DNA from: Sanderia malayensis
Taxonomy: Eukaryota; Cnidaria; Scyphozoa; Semaeostomeae; Pelagiidae
Direction: 5' to 3'
Length of the DNA stretch: 64,000 bases
NCBI GenBank assembly: GCA_013076295.1
Contig: RQOL01000906.1
Coordinates: forward strand, 1,674,001 to 1,738,000
The notes under the pieces were generated by a model. It saw only the letters and a list, made by a program, of their open reading frames with translations, made no database searches and had not been told where the DNA came from. This document shows positions 1 to 10,164 of the stretch, in pieces (position 1 is the stretch's first letter; every line of letters begins with the position of its first letter). The position numbers and the translations under genes were made by a program.

Positions 1-50
1 GTCTGAAGCAAGCCTAATAGAATCAGGAGTGATATGAAAGAGTGTCTTAC

Positions 51-2160
51 AGCAATTAGTCTTAAATCTGGCAGGATACAGCATCCAGTCACCCATCCTG
101 ATTCCTGAAAACAAAATAAGATAATGTATAAACAGTGCAAGTAAACGGAGAAATAAATACGCCATAATTATACAACTCTTTAAACAACAATATGAAACTC
201 GACTCAAAGGACTCAAAGAACACGAAATAAAGATCACTCACCCCAATATCTATTGATGACTTGAATCGAAACTGTAACATAAAAGGTGTTAAATTCTAAA
301 GCTAGCTTCCAGTATTAAGCACAGTTAACTAGAGGTACATAAAAGAATTCGCACGAAATAGATATAATGCTTGCAAATATTGACGTGCATATGTAAATTT
401 ACAAGAACGACAGAGACTACTCCATGGATGAGAGAAGGCAAAAAAGAAACAAGTGAAAAAACAGAATCTTTGCCCAGTAATGTCCTGACATTGTAGACTG
501 AGAGCGCTGATATTGCGTTACCTTGCGATTCCAATGACAAGCAATGCCATGTAAAGTAACAGTAACATAAAGATTCAGCTCATCCGAATGGGTTATGCAT
601 TTGATGTTTTCTCTGCTCCGTCGGTCGCCTGTTGGGCGAAAACAAAAACACGAAAAAGTAGGAGCATGATATATAACGATATACACAATGAAGACTGGAA
701 ACAAGGTGTCTTAACAGATACACTGATGCATACATAAAGACAAGGTGTACAAGTAGATGTGCAACAAAACAGAAAAATGTGAGTAACAAATTGATGATCA
801 CACCTCCAGCCTGTCCTGCAACAATCTTTGAATCAAGTGTGAAAACATCCTCTGTCTCCTTTAGATTATCAGTTTGCTGCACATCCTCCGTGGCACTTGA
901 ATTAATTCCAAAAATCTGAATGAAAGTGCCATCAGTCAAAACAACTTCTTAATGATCAGATCAAAACATATCTCCATGCAACATAACATCTCTCCATTAT
1001 ATTTAATCAGCCGGGTAATCATAAACACTACATTGGGCTCTAAACTTCAAAGCACAATGAACAAACGCTTCTCATAACATTGTAAGCTGGATTGATGTCA
1101 AAACTGTTAAGCAATTTACGTTCTGAACTGAACACAACATTTGTGCATTGCTTTTAATTTGATTACCTCTCCCCAATCGACTTGCACATCTGGGTTTGTT
1201 GCAATTTTCCTAAAGACAGCCTTGATGTCCTGGGTTTGTACATCATAACCAAACAATCTTCTTACAAGCTGAAGAAATGGAGTGTAACCTGCATTCGAAA
1301 GGAAACATATAGTGGACATCTCTACTAACAAATACCTTTATACAATGGACACCCCTATTAACAGAGACCTCCATATAATGGACACCTCTATTAACAGATA
1401 CCTCCATATAGTGGACACCTTTACTAACTACATTTATACAATGGACACCTCTATTAACAGATACCTCCATAGAGTGGACACCTCTATTAACAGATACCTC
1501 CATATAGTGGACACCTCTATCAACAAAGACCTCAGTACAGTGAAGCTTGTATTAACAGAGACCTCTATACAGCAAACACCTCTATTAACAAAGACCTTTA
1601 TATAGTGAAACATCTATTACAAATACCTATGTATGGTAAAAACCTCTACTGACAAAGACCTCTAAACAATGGACAAATACTTTAACCACAAAATTTTTCA
1701 AAATTGCTTGTCTCTTTGCAAAAGCAACCTCTATACAACAAACAGATTCATCAACCCCAAAGCTGCTCATTATATGAAGCGTCCACTGCATGGACTTAGA
1801 GACACGTTGTATACATGTTCGTGCATTTGTTCATACAAGCTGTAAACGTCTACACAACGTTTGGATCAGCTGTACACAGGTGCATGGTAGTTTAAGGTGC
1901 TACATACAAAGCTGTAAGAACAAGTTGAGCAGCTATGGCCCCTTTGGCCCCCTAACTCCTAACTCCTATAGCCATGGCTTTGTGACTGTCTTACCATTGG
2001 TGAATCTTGATTGCAACAGTTGCTGTCGTTCTTCAGGGTTTAATTCTTCATCGATATACGTGAAATCTTCGATGAATTGATAGAACTCTTCTATCTTATC
2101 TCGGAATTCCTCAGTGGTGTACTGACGGAAAGTGGCTTCGCGTTTGAATGACTTGATCAT
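51..2160 (-). CDS. WDR64-like WD-repeat protein, N-terminal exons (partial)
   Basis: Six exons fit in phase on the minus strand: 2160-1995, 1288-1167, 915-804, 628-522, 271-242 and 104-51; the last ends at a GTAAGA donor, so the gene continues past the left edge. Exon 1 is a charged helical stretch starting MIKSFKREATF. Exon 2 holds an EF-hand-like segment (GYTPFLQLVRRLFGYDV, then QDIKAVFRKI, then VDWGEVI). Exon 3 starts IFGINSS, and exon 6 contains the WD-type strand GWVTGCCILPDLRLIA. The order of these segments matches the start of the vertebrate WDR64/WDR49 family, ciliary or testis-linked WD proteins with an N-terminal EF-hand-like region. Most of the WD propeller lies outside the window. 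Identity to the WDR64/WDR49 family is an inference from remembered family sequence. WDR64 fits better than WDR49, but I cannot separate them firmly. Confidence 0.78.
1308..1690. repeat. 33-bp minisatellite in intron 1 of the WDR64-like gene
   Basis: About eleven imperfect direct copies of a 33-bp unit, whose core reads CACCTCTATTAACAGA followed by TACCTCCATATAGTGGA. The later copies are more diverged. The unit length is a multiple of three, so it leaves open reading frames on both strands (an 11-residue repeat such as MDTSINRYLHI). It sits between exon 1 (ends 1995) and exon 2 (starts 1288) and is spliced out. Confidence 0.9.
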
Positions 2161-3993
2161 CACATACTACTGCTGGTGAGAAGCTTTATCTGAAATTGAG
2201 AGTAACAAGGCAGTTTATGTCTCTTGAGTTGATTAACTTTGTGGAGACTGACTTTAGATGCAAGGGCAAAGTTATTAAAGATTTTCACTGTTGAAGAGGG
2301 AATTTGTGGGCTATGGTGATTTTCACCGCTGTCTGTTGAAGGGGTAACTTCTTGGTAGCCCTCTCAGCCTGGGAAAGCTGGGACAATCTGCCTCTTTCTG
2401 TGCCATCTCCTTGTTTGAAAAATTTTTCTTATCAATCACGTGGATGTTCAATGTGTTCGGAAAATGATAACCGCATTCTCAAAATAAATTATCAAATTGA
2501 TACCTGCGTTGCGGGCTGTATAAGTTGTGTATATTGACAAACTGGTTAATTCTTGCCTTGGTAATTATTTATTAATCAATGGAGTCAGATTAATCCAGTA
2601 TTCTTCAACAAGAAGAACTGGTTTGCCCAGTTACACACAACAAGCGATAAAGTTGAACGTCTCGTGTCGTGACCACGACTCAGTAACCACATTACTTTTG
2701 TTACTAAAATCACGTTTGATATTTTACAACTCGAACTATCTACTTTGATACCTCTGGCTTACTTCGGAGCAGCTTATTGACGTTTTAAAAGGTGAATTAT
2801 AGCACATAGCTGTAAGTTATCCCAAACAAAAACACAAACTACGTTAAGCAATTCTTTATAAAAGCAGCAATATCTAGTCAATCGACACCGAATTAAGTGG
2901 TTGTTCGATTGCTTTTAATGACTCTATTCAAAACACAAAATTACCGTATAAAATCTAAACAATCATCCAATTGTATTGAGCCATGGTAGGTAAACTTTCA
3001 TTTCCTTGTTCACGATATTTCATGGGACATGCAAGTGAGCAAAAAATTTCTTGAAGGATAATGTGTATCCAATGATATTGAACTTATTCAATGGAAAGCA
3101 GCAAATGTTTTGCTCTTGTTTGCAAACTTGAAAGCTCCGAAGGAAGTTACGATAGCAACTACCATTTGACCATGGTGTCTTATTTCGAAAGTAAATAATA
3201 AGACACAACCAAGCATTGTTTCGTTCCATTGTATTGTAATATTAGTAAACATAAAGTTTAGCCGTCACCTCGGACATAAGCAGATTGGCGAGGAGTCATG
3301 TTTCATCTTTGAGAGTCAAGGAACAAAGATGAAGAAGGTGGCCGTTACACGCTCATGCGTGTGGCATCATAGTTAAAATTGGAAAAAGCATCAAGTATCA
3401 AGTATACCGTATTTCCTCTATTAAGCGCCCACCCTCTATTAACCGCCCCCCTCCAATAAGCGCCCACCCTAAAATCAAAAAGTGTGAAATAAGCGCCCCC
3501 CTCTATTAACCGCCCAGGGCGGTTAATAGAATTCTTACGTTTTCGCTGTTTGGTTCAAATAATAGCGTAGAAACATGTGAATAGACATCAATTCCTTTCT
3601 TTTATCAATGGCAACATAAGCAAGTAGTTTAAGACCAAAGTTTGTCATTATATCTTAAAGAAAATATCAATTTTTAATGTTTATTGTTTTGTTTTTGAAG
3701 ATGCTCGATGTTAAAATTTTATGACTATGAAATAACCGCCCCCCTCTAATAAGCGCCCCCCTCTAGTAAGCGCCCACCCAATTTTGCGAAATATTTAATA
3801 AGCGCCCGGGCGCTTAATAGAGGAAATACGGTATGTGACAAAAACAAGAAATCCAAGAAAATAGACAAAATGTGTCACTAAACTTTGTTTTTTTATATGA
3901 TCATGTATACAGAAAAGGAAATTAAATATGTTAATCTATTTTAGCTAAATCGTATTCATGTTATCTATTAATTAACATCAGCTGATAAGGATT
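2161..3993. other. Intergenic spacer
   Basis: No convincing gene. It holds the 5' flank of the WDR64-like gene and one complete MITE (3405-3833, listed separately). The open frames here are short and resemble nothing I recognise. Confidence 0.6.
3405..3833. mobile_element. MITE with 26-bp perfect TIRs, GCGCCC-rich family
   Basis: The left end TACCGTATTTCCTCTATTAA continues GCGCCC, and the right end is its exact reverse complement, giving 26-bp perfect terminal inverted repeats. The outermost dinucleotides are TA, consistent with a Tc1/mariner-type TA target duplication flanking CCG...CGG. Both subterminal regions carry many short units alternating AAGCGCCC and AACCGCCC in both orientations. 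There is no transposase frame, so the element is non-autonomous. Confidence 0.88.
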
Positions 3994-4625
3994 TTATTTC
4001 TTGGCAAGTTTATATGCGAAAAATATAAAAACTCCGCCTGCAACAGCCGTGCGCAAAGCATGATAGTTTGACCATGTTTGGAACAGAGCAGGGGCGTCAT
4101 CGTCAGCAACCTCTCCATCCATAACTCTCTTGTTCACTGGGAAGATCAGCAAGAATGTATATGGGATGAGGGATCCCATTGCCAAAGCTCCACCAAGCCA
4201 ACCGCATTCATCCTTGTCTCCAGATGCAAAATAAACCCCCGTGGCAGATAAGGTGGAGATGGCATGAGTCAGAGGCAGAGGACCACATCTTGGAAACACT
4301 GCTTTGTTAACCTTTAGTAAACAGCTAGATCTTAAACTTCTGGCTGCTGGCATTGCAGCATATGCAATGAAAGAGATACCACCTGCAAAATACAATTAAC
4401 ATATTAAATAATAAACAATATTATATATCATACAATTACGAAATATGGAACTACAGCCTCGATGTGGCCGCTCTACCAATTATTCGAGAGTCTGAATGTG
4501 GCCTATTTTGATTGATAAAGCTTTCCAACTAAACCTAGCCATAAATTACCTGCGTATATGCCAGCACTAACAGTTGATAAAACTTTCAGGCCGAGAATAA
4601 CGTCATCTTTTGCCAGAAAAGCCAT
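3994..4625 (-). CDS. DUF1772 / anthrone-oxygenase-like membrane protein, paralog 1
   Basis: Two exons, 4625-4550 and 4382-3994, join in phase (donor GGTAATT, acceptor TTTTGCAG) to give 154 residues from MAFLAKDDVILG to the C-terminal YKLAKK. Hydrophobic segments at about residues 9-35, 65-85, 90-112 and 132-150 suggest four membrane helices. The pattern fits the DUF1772/anthrone oxygenase-like family (Pfam Anthrone_oxy), including an Asn after the third helix (PVNKRVM) and the C-terminal W..YH..R motif. Enzymes of this fold act on polyketide anthrones in fungi; the animal members have no established function, so none is assigned. A paralog lies about 1.2 kb upstream on the same strand (5795-6280). 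An alternative start at the later Met is less likely because the first exon aligns with the paralog. Confidence 0.85.
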
Positions 4626-5794
4626 TTCAAAACAATCACGAATTTCTTTCAGTCTTCTTCTTGGTTATCTCCCTCCTTGCTCCTTGCTCAATTCGGCTTC
4701 GTTCAGCTCTCCAGATCAGGGTTGCCACATCCCTTTGGCCAGTCGAGGCCAGAGTTAGACTCGCGGGAGGCCAAATCCTTGCCCCTTGTAGCCAAGTTTC
4801 CAAAAGACAATAGCCATTGTTTTAGAACAAAGGATTGAGTGTCCCAAAACAAAAGACCGATTGTTTAAAATACAAAAAACAATTTACACATACAATGACC
4901 CGCCATGAGACAATTACGTCATGGACAGATGTCAGCGGTTGTAGCGGGTTTTCCTTTGATCTGAAGGGTTGAAACTTGTGAATTCGATGAATTTGTGACT
5001 GAAACTATTGTTTATGACAGAATTTCTCAATTAGGCCAGATTTACTGTGGAGGCCAAACCAATTTTTCGGTAGCCAAACAAGTTCCAAATAGGCCAGATT
5101 TTTCAAATTTGGCCTCCAAATAGGCCAAATGGCAACCCTGCTCCAGATCCACATCCAGTTCTTCTTTCCATTGTTATTCCCACATAGTTAGTCAACTCAG
5201 CAATAAAACAATAGAATACATTACCTGTCAAAATTTATTGTCCTACCCACCAATCATACTTCACCATTAACAATAGCAAGTGCAACCTAGGAGAATTTCT
5301 TAGGAATCAAAAATTTTGTCATTCGACCAACCAATCATGTTTCACCATTAACAATAGAAAGCCTCGACAAGGAGCATTTCCAAGGAATCAAAAAATTGAT
5401 TCCTGCGTGTGCTGCTCGTCACGCGTTTGATAGACAACACCTCGCTTTATTTTGTCCCCCCGCCAGCTGTTCTGTTGCAGACAAAAGCATATCAGATGGA
5501 GAGCTGAAGTTTGAAAACCTTCCGAGGCAATGGCAGTGGCGAAAGCAATAACTGGCTATGTTTTAGTAGACTCTTTAATAAAGGCATTAAATGAAACAAT
5601 TTTATTACAGCTATATCACTTATGGTGATATTTTCAAAAATTAATCAGCAAAAACATTAACAAAACAAAAGATAATGCAATTCTACATTATAATTTATAT
5701 TTATAAGCATTGTAAGTTAAACGAGACTTAGCTATATGAATGTAGCTTATTACATTTATAATCATATATTAATTGTCACCAACTAATGTCTTGT
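4626..5794. other. Intergenic spacer with short direct repeats
   Basis: Separates the two DUF1772 paralogs. About 5035-5140 is built from scattered TAGGCCA/GGCC AAA motifs on both strands. An 81-bp direct duplication (5250-5330 and 5331-5400) starts at CCAATCATACTTCACCATTA. No coding frame is supported. Confidence 0.6.
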
Positions 5795-6280
5795 CTATTT
5801 TGCTAGTTTATAAGCGTAGTAAGCAAATAGTCCCCCAACAGCAGCAGTGCGTATATAATGATAAAACATAAATTTGCCCATTTGTTCTGGTGCCTTGTCC
5901 TCATCGGCGTCTTCTTCATTCATTATCCATTCGCATATTGGCTTGGAAAAAACCAAAGTAAATGGAATTGTAGCACCCAGAATTCCCGTACCAACAAGCC
6001 AGCCAACATCAGCTCTATCTTCTTTCACAGATATTGCATACAAGCCTGCAGAAGCGATAGTACCAGCCACAATCGACAGAGGCAATGGCTTGAACCTTGG
6101 ATGAGCGGCCCTCATCGAAACTAGGCCACAATGATTGCTGATGCCCATGACACCAGGTTCAAAGGCATAAGCAAAAAATGCCGATCCGCCAGTGAAGAAG
6201 CCAGTTGAACATAACGATAGAACCTTCAACCCTGTTTCTAATGAAGCCATAGTCATAATATCTTTAGCTGAGTCCGACAT
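5795..6280 (-). CDS. DUF1772 / anthrone-oxygenase-like membrane protein, paralog 2 (single exon)
   Basis: An uninterrupted 161-residue frame from MSDSAKDIMTM to YAYKLAK. It aligns along its length with paralog 1: the first helix (LETGLKVLSLCSTG), the PRFKPLPLS loop, a central Gly-rich helix pair and the closing YYAYKLAK. It differs in three ways. It has no intron where paralog 1 has one (within the first helix). The conserved Asn after helix 3 is replaced (SKPICEWIM). The Trp of the W..YH..R motif is replaced (KFMFYHYIR), although His and Arg remain. The acidic stretch NEEDADEDKAPEQ before the last helix is longer than in paralog 1. Intron loss, retroposition, or intron gain in paralog 1 would all explain the structure. 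Function is unknown. Confidence 0.85.
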   Translation of the reverse strand: MSDSAKDIMTMASLETGLKVLSLCSTGFFTGGSAFFAYAFEPGVMGISNHCGLVSMRAAHPRFKPLPLSIVAGTIASAGLYAISVKEDRADVGWLVGTGILGATIPFTLVFSKPICEWIMNEEDADEDKAPEQMGKFMFYHYIRTAAVGGLFAYYAYKLAK

Positions 6281-6306
6281 CTTTTATCTTCTTGGCGTGG
6301 CGAAGG

Positions 6307-6516
6307 TTATCTCCTTCTCAATTTTGTCTTTTTGCCCTGCTCTGCCGCTACGCTATTATCTTCCTCATGTTGTTGTGTTGTGGTGTTGGTAAAAGCGATC
6401 GAATCGACACACACGACCTCGGGCCTCAGCCCCATAGCTCTAAAGCCGTCTTCAACATTGCTTTCCCAGGTCATTCCATCTGCAAATTTCATCTTTTCCA
6501 ACATGATTGAACTCAT
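6307..6516 (-). other. Small ORF just upstream of DUF1772 paralog 2, possible uORF
   Basis: A 69-codon frame starting MSSIMLEKMKFADGMTWES and ending KLRRR stops 26 bases before the ATG of paralog 2 (6280), in another frame. It could be an upstream ORF in that gene's leader, or chance. It matches no family I recognise, and seipin ends 100 bases further upstream at 6616. Confidence 0.3.
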
Positions 6517-6615
6517 TAAACTAAATGTTGACGAAAATTAACAACCACGAGATATCGTTTCCTTCTTCAAACAATGAATAAATTCTCCATGAATAGATTT
6601 ATGGAAGACATCACA

Positions 6616-9600
6616 TCAGGGTGTTACTACGCCCTCAATGAATTCTGGTGCACTTTCTACTCCAGTTTCCATAGCAAATAGACTACCCCCCGTCTGACTG
6701 GATTCATCTACTGTTTCCCGTGCCTGCGATCTCGATCCAGACGGGCGAGTCAAGGATGCAGTCTGAGGTCTTCTGACACGAAGGCCAGAAGCAGAGCCGC
6801 GGCCATGGCCTCGCAGCCTCTGTAATGTTGCATGACGTCGTTGTTGTTGTACTATACTGGGTTCATTGACAGACCGCTCAACACCAGTCTGCGGCTGTGG
6901 ATCTAAAATCACATTTTTCTATATCATTTGATTTGATACAATTTCCTATTTGATAACCCAAATAGGAAATTGTTATCAGTATAAAAGGTTTGGTGATATC
7001 CATGTAATTACAGCAGGGTTTGGGTTCGGGGGTGCTACTCTTCAAAACACCCCCTTATCTTCAAAAATCAGGTGAATATTTTCCTTGTCAGGTAAATATT
7101 CTGACAAATCATTTGGGAAGTTGGGCAAAAATCAGAGCAAGTTAAGGACAAAACACCAAATATTAAGGCAAATTTATCAAAACACACGATCACACATTAA
7201 ATGTTAGTCACATCCCAGGTGCCAATAGATATTAAAATAATGGGTTAATATTATTACCCCACTTTTGTTTAAGATCGCTGTTCCTCTCAGATTGGGACAG
7301 TATAACTTACTTTGGATCTTGAATCTTAAATTATACTGTCCTTCTCAGATTGGAGGCAATAAGAATGGAAAACCCAGCCCACTTTTGTTTAAGATCGCTG
7401 TTCCTCTCAGATCGAAGGCAATAATAATAAAAAACCCAACCCCACTTACCGTTGTTCACTTCATTGTAAACATCTTCCTCCCCTTCAATCAATTCTGAAT
7501 CAACTATTGATTCATCCATGTAACTGGCGTCCATTTCAAAATGTTCTTCTTCAACTTCTGCATCATGTTCATGCATCTTCTTGCAGAATTTGAAATACAG
7601 CCACAGGGCCAAAATGATGCCCAGACAAATATTGGAAACAATTCCAATCGCAGCTGATGTTATTGGCCAATAATACATGTAATACCTTAAAAGTAACAAT
7701 ATAGCTCCATCACATATCCTCACTAACATCATCAGTGGTGAAGCTTAATTATCTAAAGCAACAAGACAGGCAGAGACATAAAAAACCCAAACAAATGCAA
7801 TCAAAGGGGTAGGGCACCTGATGCCAGTATAAATAGTTTCAATATGAAGGTTTGCTGAGTATATTTGCAGCTCTCTACAGTAGATTACAATCTCAGCCAG
7901 CTCTGAAGGGTGGTACTGCAAACAAAATAAGAACAAATAGGTCAGGTCAAAACAAGTAGGTCAAAACAATTATGTAGCAACATGTATTATGAATTATGAT
8001 TAAAATTACCATTACTATTATGATAATGCATCACATGATTATGCATTAATGATAGACAGAAATTGTTGTGCATGGAAAATGCATACTTTTATTTTGCAAA
8101 TTGTAATGAACTCTTTCTATATGCACACACATTCTGTCCATCTCAAATATCTTCTAATACTAACAATATATTGACACTTATAAACTTATAAAAGATACTT
8201 ATATAAAACTTAAATAGAATATTGTAAAAGCTCTATTAAGCCCCCAGGGGGGGGGCTTATTTAATTTTTGAGGTTCTAAAGGGGGGCTTAATAGAGAGGG
8301 AGACTGGCTTATTAGAGATGGGGGGCTTATTTAAAAGATCATTAGAAATTGGCAATATTACTCTGTGGTATTATTATTGGCAATATTACTCTGTGGTCTT
8401 TCTTGTATGAAAGGGGGGCTTAATAGAGAGAGGGGCTTATTTCAAATTTCTGTTTCAAAAGGGGGCTTATTAGAGAGGGGGGCTTAATAGAGAGGAGGCA
8501 CAATAAAGCTTTTATGGTAAATGTGTGGTATGTTGTGGCGAACACTTACAGAATCATCAATGTAATTCTCAAAAAGAACTATATTTAACTGGTGACTCTC
8601 TTGCTTCCAGCCAGAATAAATCATGAAGAAGTCAAATAGAGAAGTGAGATAAAAAATCAGATTTGAAGAGTACGGAACCAATGCCTAGAATGCAGAAAAT
8701 ATTCACACACAAAATTTTAACATGGATTATACAATAGTTACATGATACAATGTTACTAAATTTCAAAATGATTCCATACAGATCGTGTTGAAGTGCCAAC
8801 TGTGCGATGATCTTTTGATATGAATGTCAATTCAGTCATAAACATACCTGAAAAAGAAAATATTGGCTAGCCAAAAATTCAATTTTAATTGAGTAATAAA
8901 TGTATTGCTGTAACTATTAATTTGTCTTACCAAGTTGTTTATTTACATCAGAATTAGGGACATTTAGCTCCAATGACACTTTATATCCTTGTCCACGCAT
9001 CAAAATCTTTAAAAAAGAGAAAAATCTGACATTATCAAACTGCAACTGGCTGAAATAAAAGTCATTTATTGTAGACAGTTCAAGTTCATATACCAACCCT
9101 CTCTCCTTCACGATTTTTCTCCTCAAATCGTAAATGCACAGAGGACATGGTAAACTCATTCTTTCTATATCCACCCCAACTAGTCCGATCATTAGATGAG
9201 TACCCATGTGTTCTGAAATTAGAAATGGACAAGATACTGACAGGCACTTGGATAACATAACAATAAAATATATCTGGGAAATTCAAAAAACCTGTAGCGT
9301 AGCCCCTTTCACAAATTAAACCCAGAGAGACTTTAAAAGACAGTACTAACTAAACATGCTAAACAAAAAATAGGCAACACTATCTACTAATAAAATAAAC
9401 ATCAAGTTGTCGAAAAAACAGTTACTATCTACTGCCCACCTAAATTTAAAGTGTACAGGCTTTACATGGTGTGGAGCCGGTAGGTACAAAACGTAGAAGA
9501 TGCCATATGTCGAGATTGCACTCAGAAGAATAACTGAAAATACGAAACCCCATCCAAATAAGTGAGAAACTGTTTTCCCAAGATGGTCAGCAGCTGATTT

Positions 9601-9627
9601 CACAGCTATGAATATGGACATCATCAT
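6616..9627 (-). CDS. BSCL2: Seipin, ER lipid-droplet biogenesis protein
   Basis: Eight exons join in phase: 9627-9440, 9212-9098, 9006-8931, 8847-8780, 8684-8550, 7915-7818, 7685-7450 and 6902-6616, giving 400 residues (human seipin is close to 400). Membrane helix 1 is near residues 27-50 (VILLSAISTYGIFYVLYLP), followed by the family signature PVHFKF. Next come the lumenal beta-sandwich with YKVSLELNVPNSDVN, GMFMTEL and TSTRS, then YTGIRYYMYYWP leading into helix 2 (about 225-247). The cytosolic tail is acidic, then Arg/Gln-rich. Seipin forms a ring oligomer in the ER membrane where triglyceride nucleates into droplets. The exon 2 donor (GTTGGT) is weak but is the only one that keeps phase. 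Exon 2 lacks the Cys pair I recall in vertebrate seipins. Intron 7 holds a 120-bp direct duplication. Confidence 0.93.
7258..7443. repeat. 120-bp direct duplication in seipin intron 7
   Basis: The segment CCCACTTTTGTTTAAGATCG plus following CTGTTCCTCTCAGAT recurs exactly 120 bp later (7258 and 7378), with a shared GGCAATAA and AAAACCCA tail. The copies lie just inside the exon 7 donor (7450). Confidence 0.85.
8225..8517. mobile_element. MITE of the GGGGGGCTTA type in seipin intron 5
   Basis: The left end TAAAAGCTCTATTAAGCCCC and the right end (reverse complement TAAAAGCTTTATTG, then CTCTCTATTAAGCCCCCC) form imperfect inverted repeats. The body is filled with units of GGGGGGCTTAATAGAGAG alternating with GGGGCTTATT. 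It resembles the GCGCCC element at 3405-3833 in architecture but not in exact ends. No coding capacity. It lies between seipin exon 5 (ends 8550) and exon 6 (starts 7915). Confidence 0.7.
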
Positions 9628-10164
9628 TAAAACGCTCTCGGCTCAACTCCAAGAAGGAACTTGGCTGAGGCCATCCATCCAAACACACTTTACTTCCAAT
9701 GCCTGAACTTTGGATTTCGAAGCACCGCACCGTATTTCCTTTCCTCTAATTAGCGCCCACCCGCTTTTAACCGCCCCCTCCAAAAAACGCCCAAACCTAA
9801 AAGGGTGAAAAAAGCGCCCCCCTTTTAGAGCGCCCCCTCTAATTGGGAACCAACCGGATTATACAAAATACTTAATAACCGCCCGGGCGCTAATTAGGAG
9901 AAATACCGTATGTATCTATGAAGTCAGATGCTAGACAAAAATGCGAGACGCATTTCGTTCCGAGAGTCGAACTACGTTTCGAAATGCGTTTCGGGGATTG
10001 AATTGGGTTTCTAATTGAGTAGTAGCCCCCCCCCCCGACACAAAATTCATAGAAAAGTATATCCTGTGCGAAAAAGTTTTGATGTTATCTCTTATTATTT
10101 TTCAGCAGTTTTAAATTAAAAAACTTCACCCCTATTCCAAATATATATTGAGAGATAAACTGCG
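9628..10164. other. Seipin 5' flank
   Basis: Spacer between the seipin start codon and the first satellite. It contains a degenerate GCGCCC MITE (9729-9912) and a 10-base poly-C tract near 10028. No gene is visible. Confidence 0.6.
9729..9912. mobile_element. Degenerate copy of the GCGCCC-family MITE
   Basis: The left end ACCGTATTTCC, then CTCTAATTAGCGCCC, is answered at the right by GGGCGCTAATTAGGAG, then AAATACCGTATG. The outer bases and the GCGCCC/CCGCCC subrepeats match the element at 3405-3833, but the copy is shorter (about 184 bp versus 429) and diverged. Confidence 0.75.
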
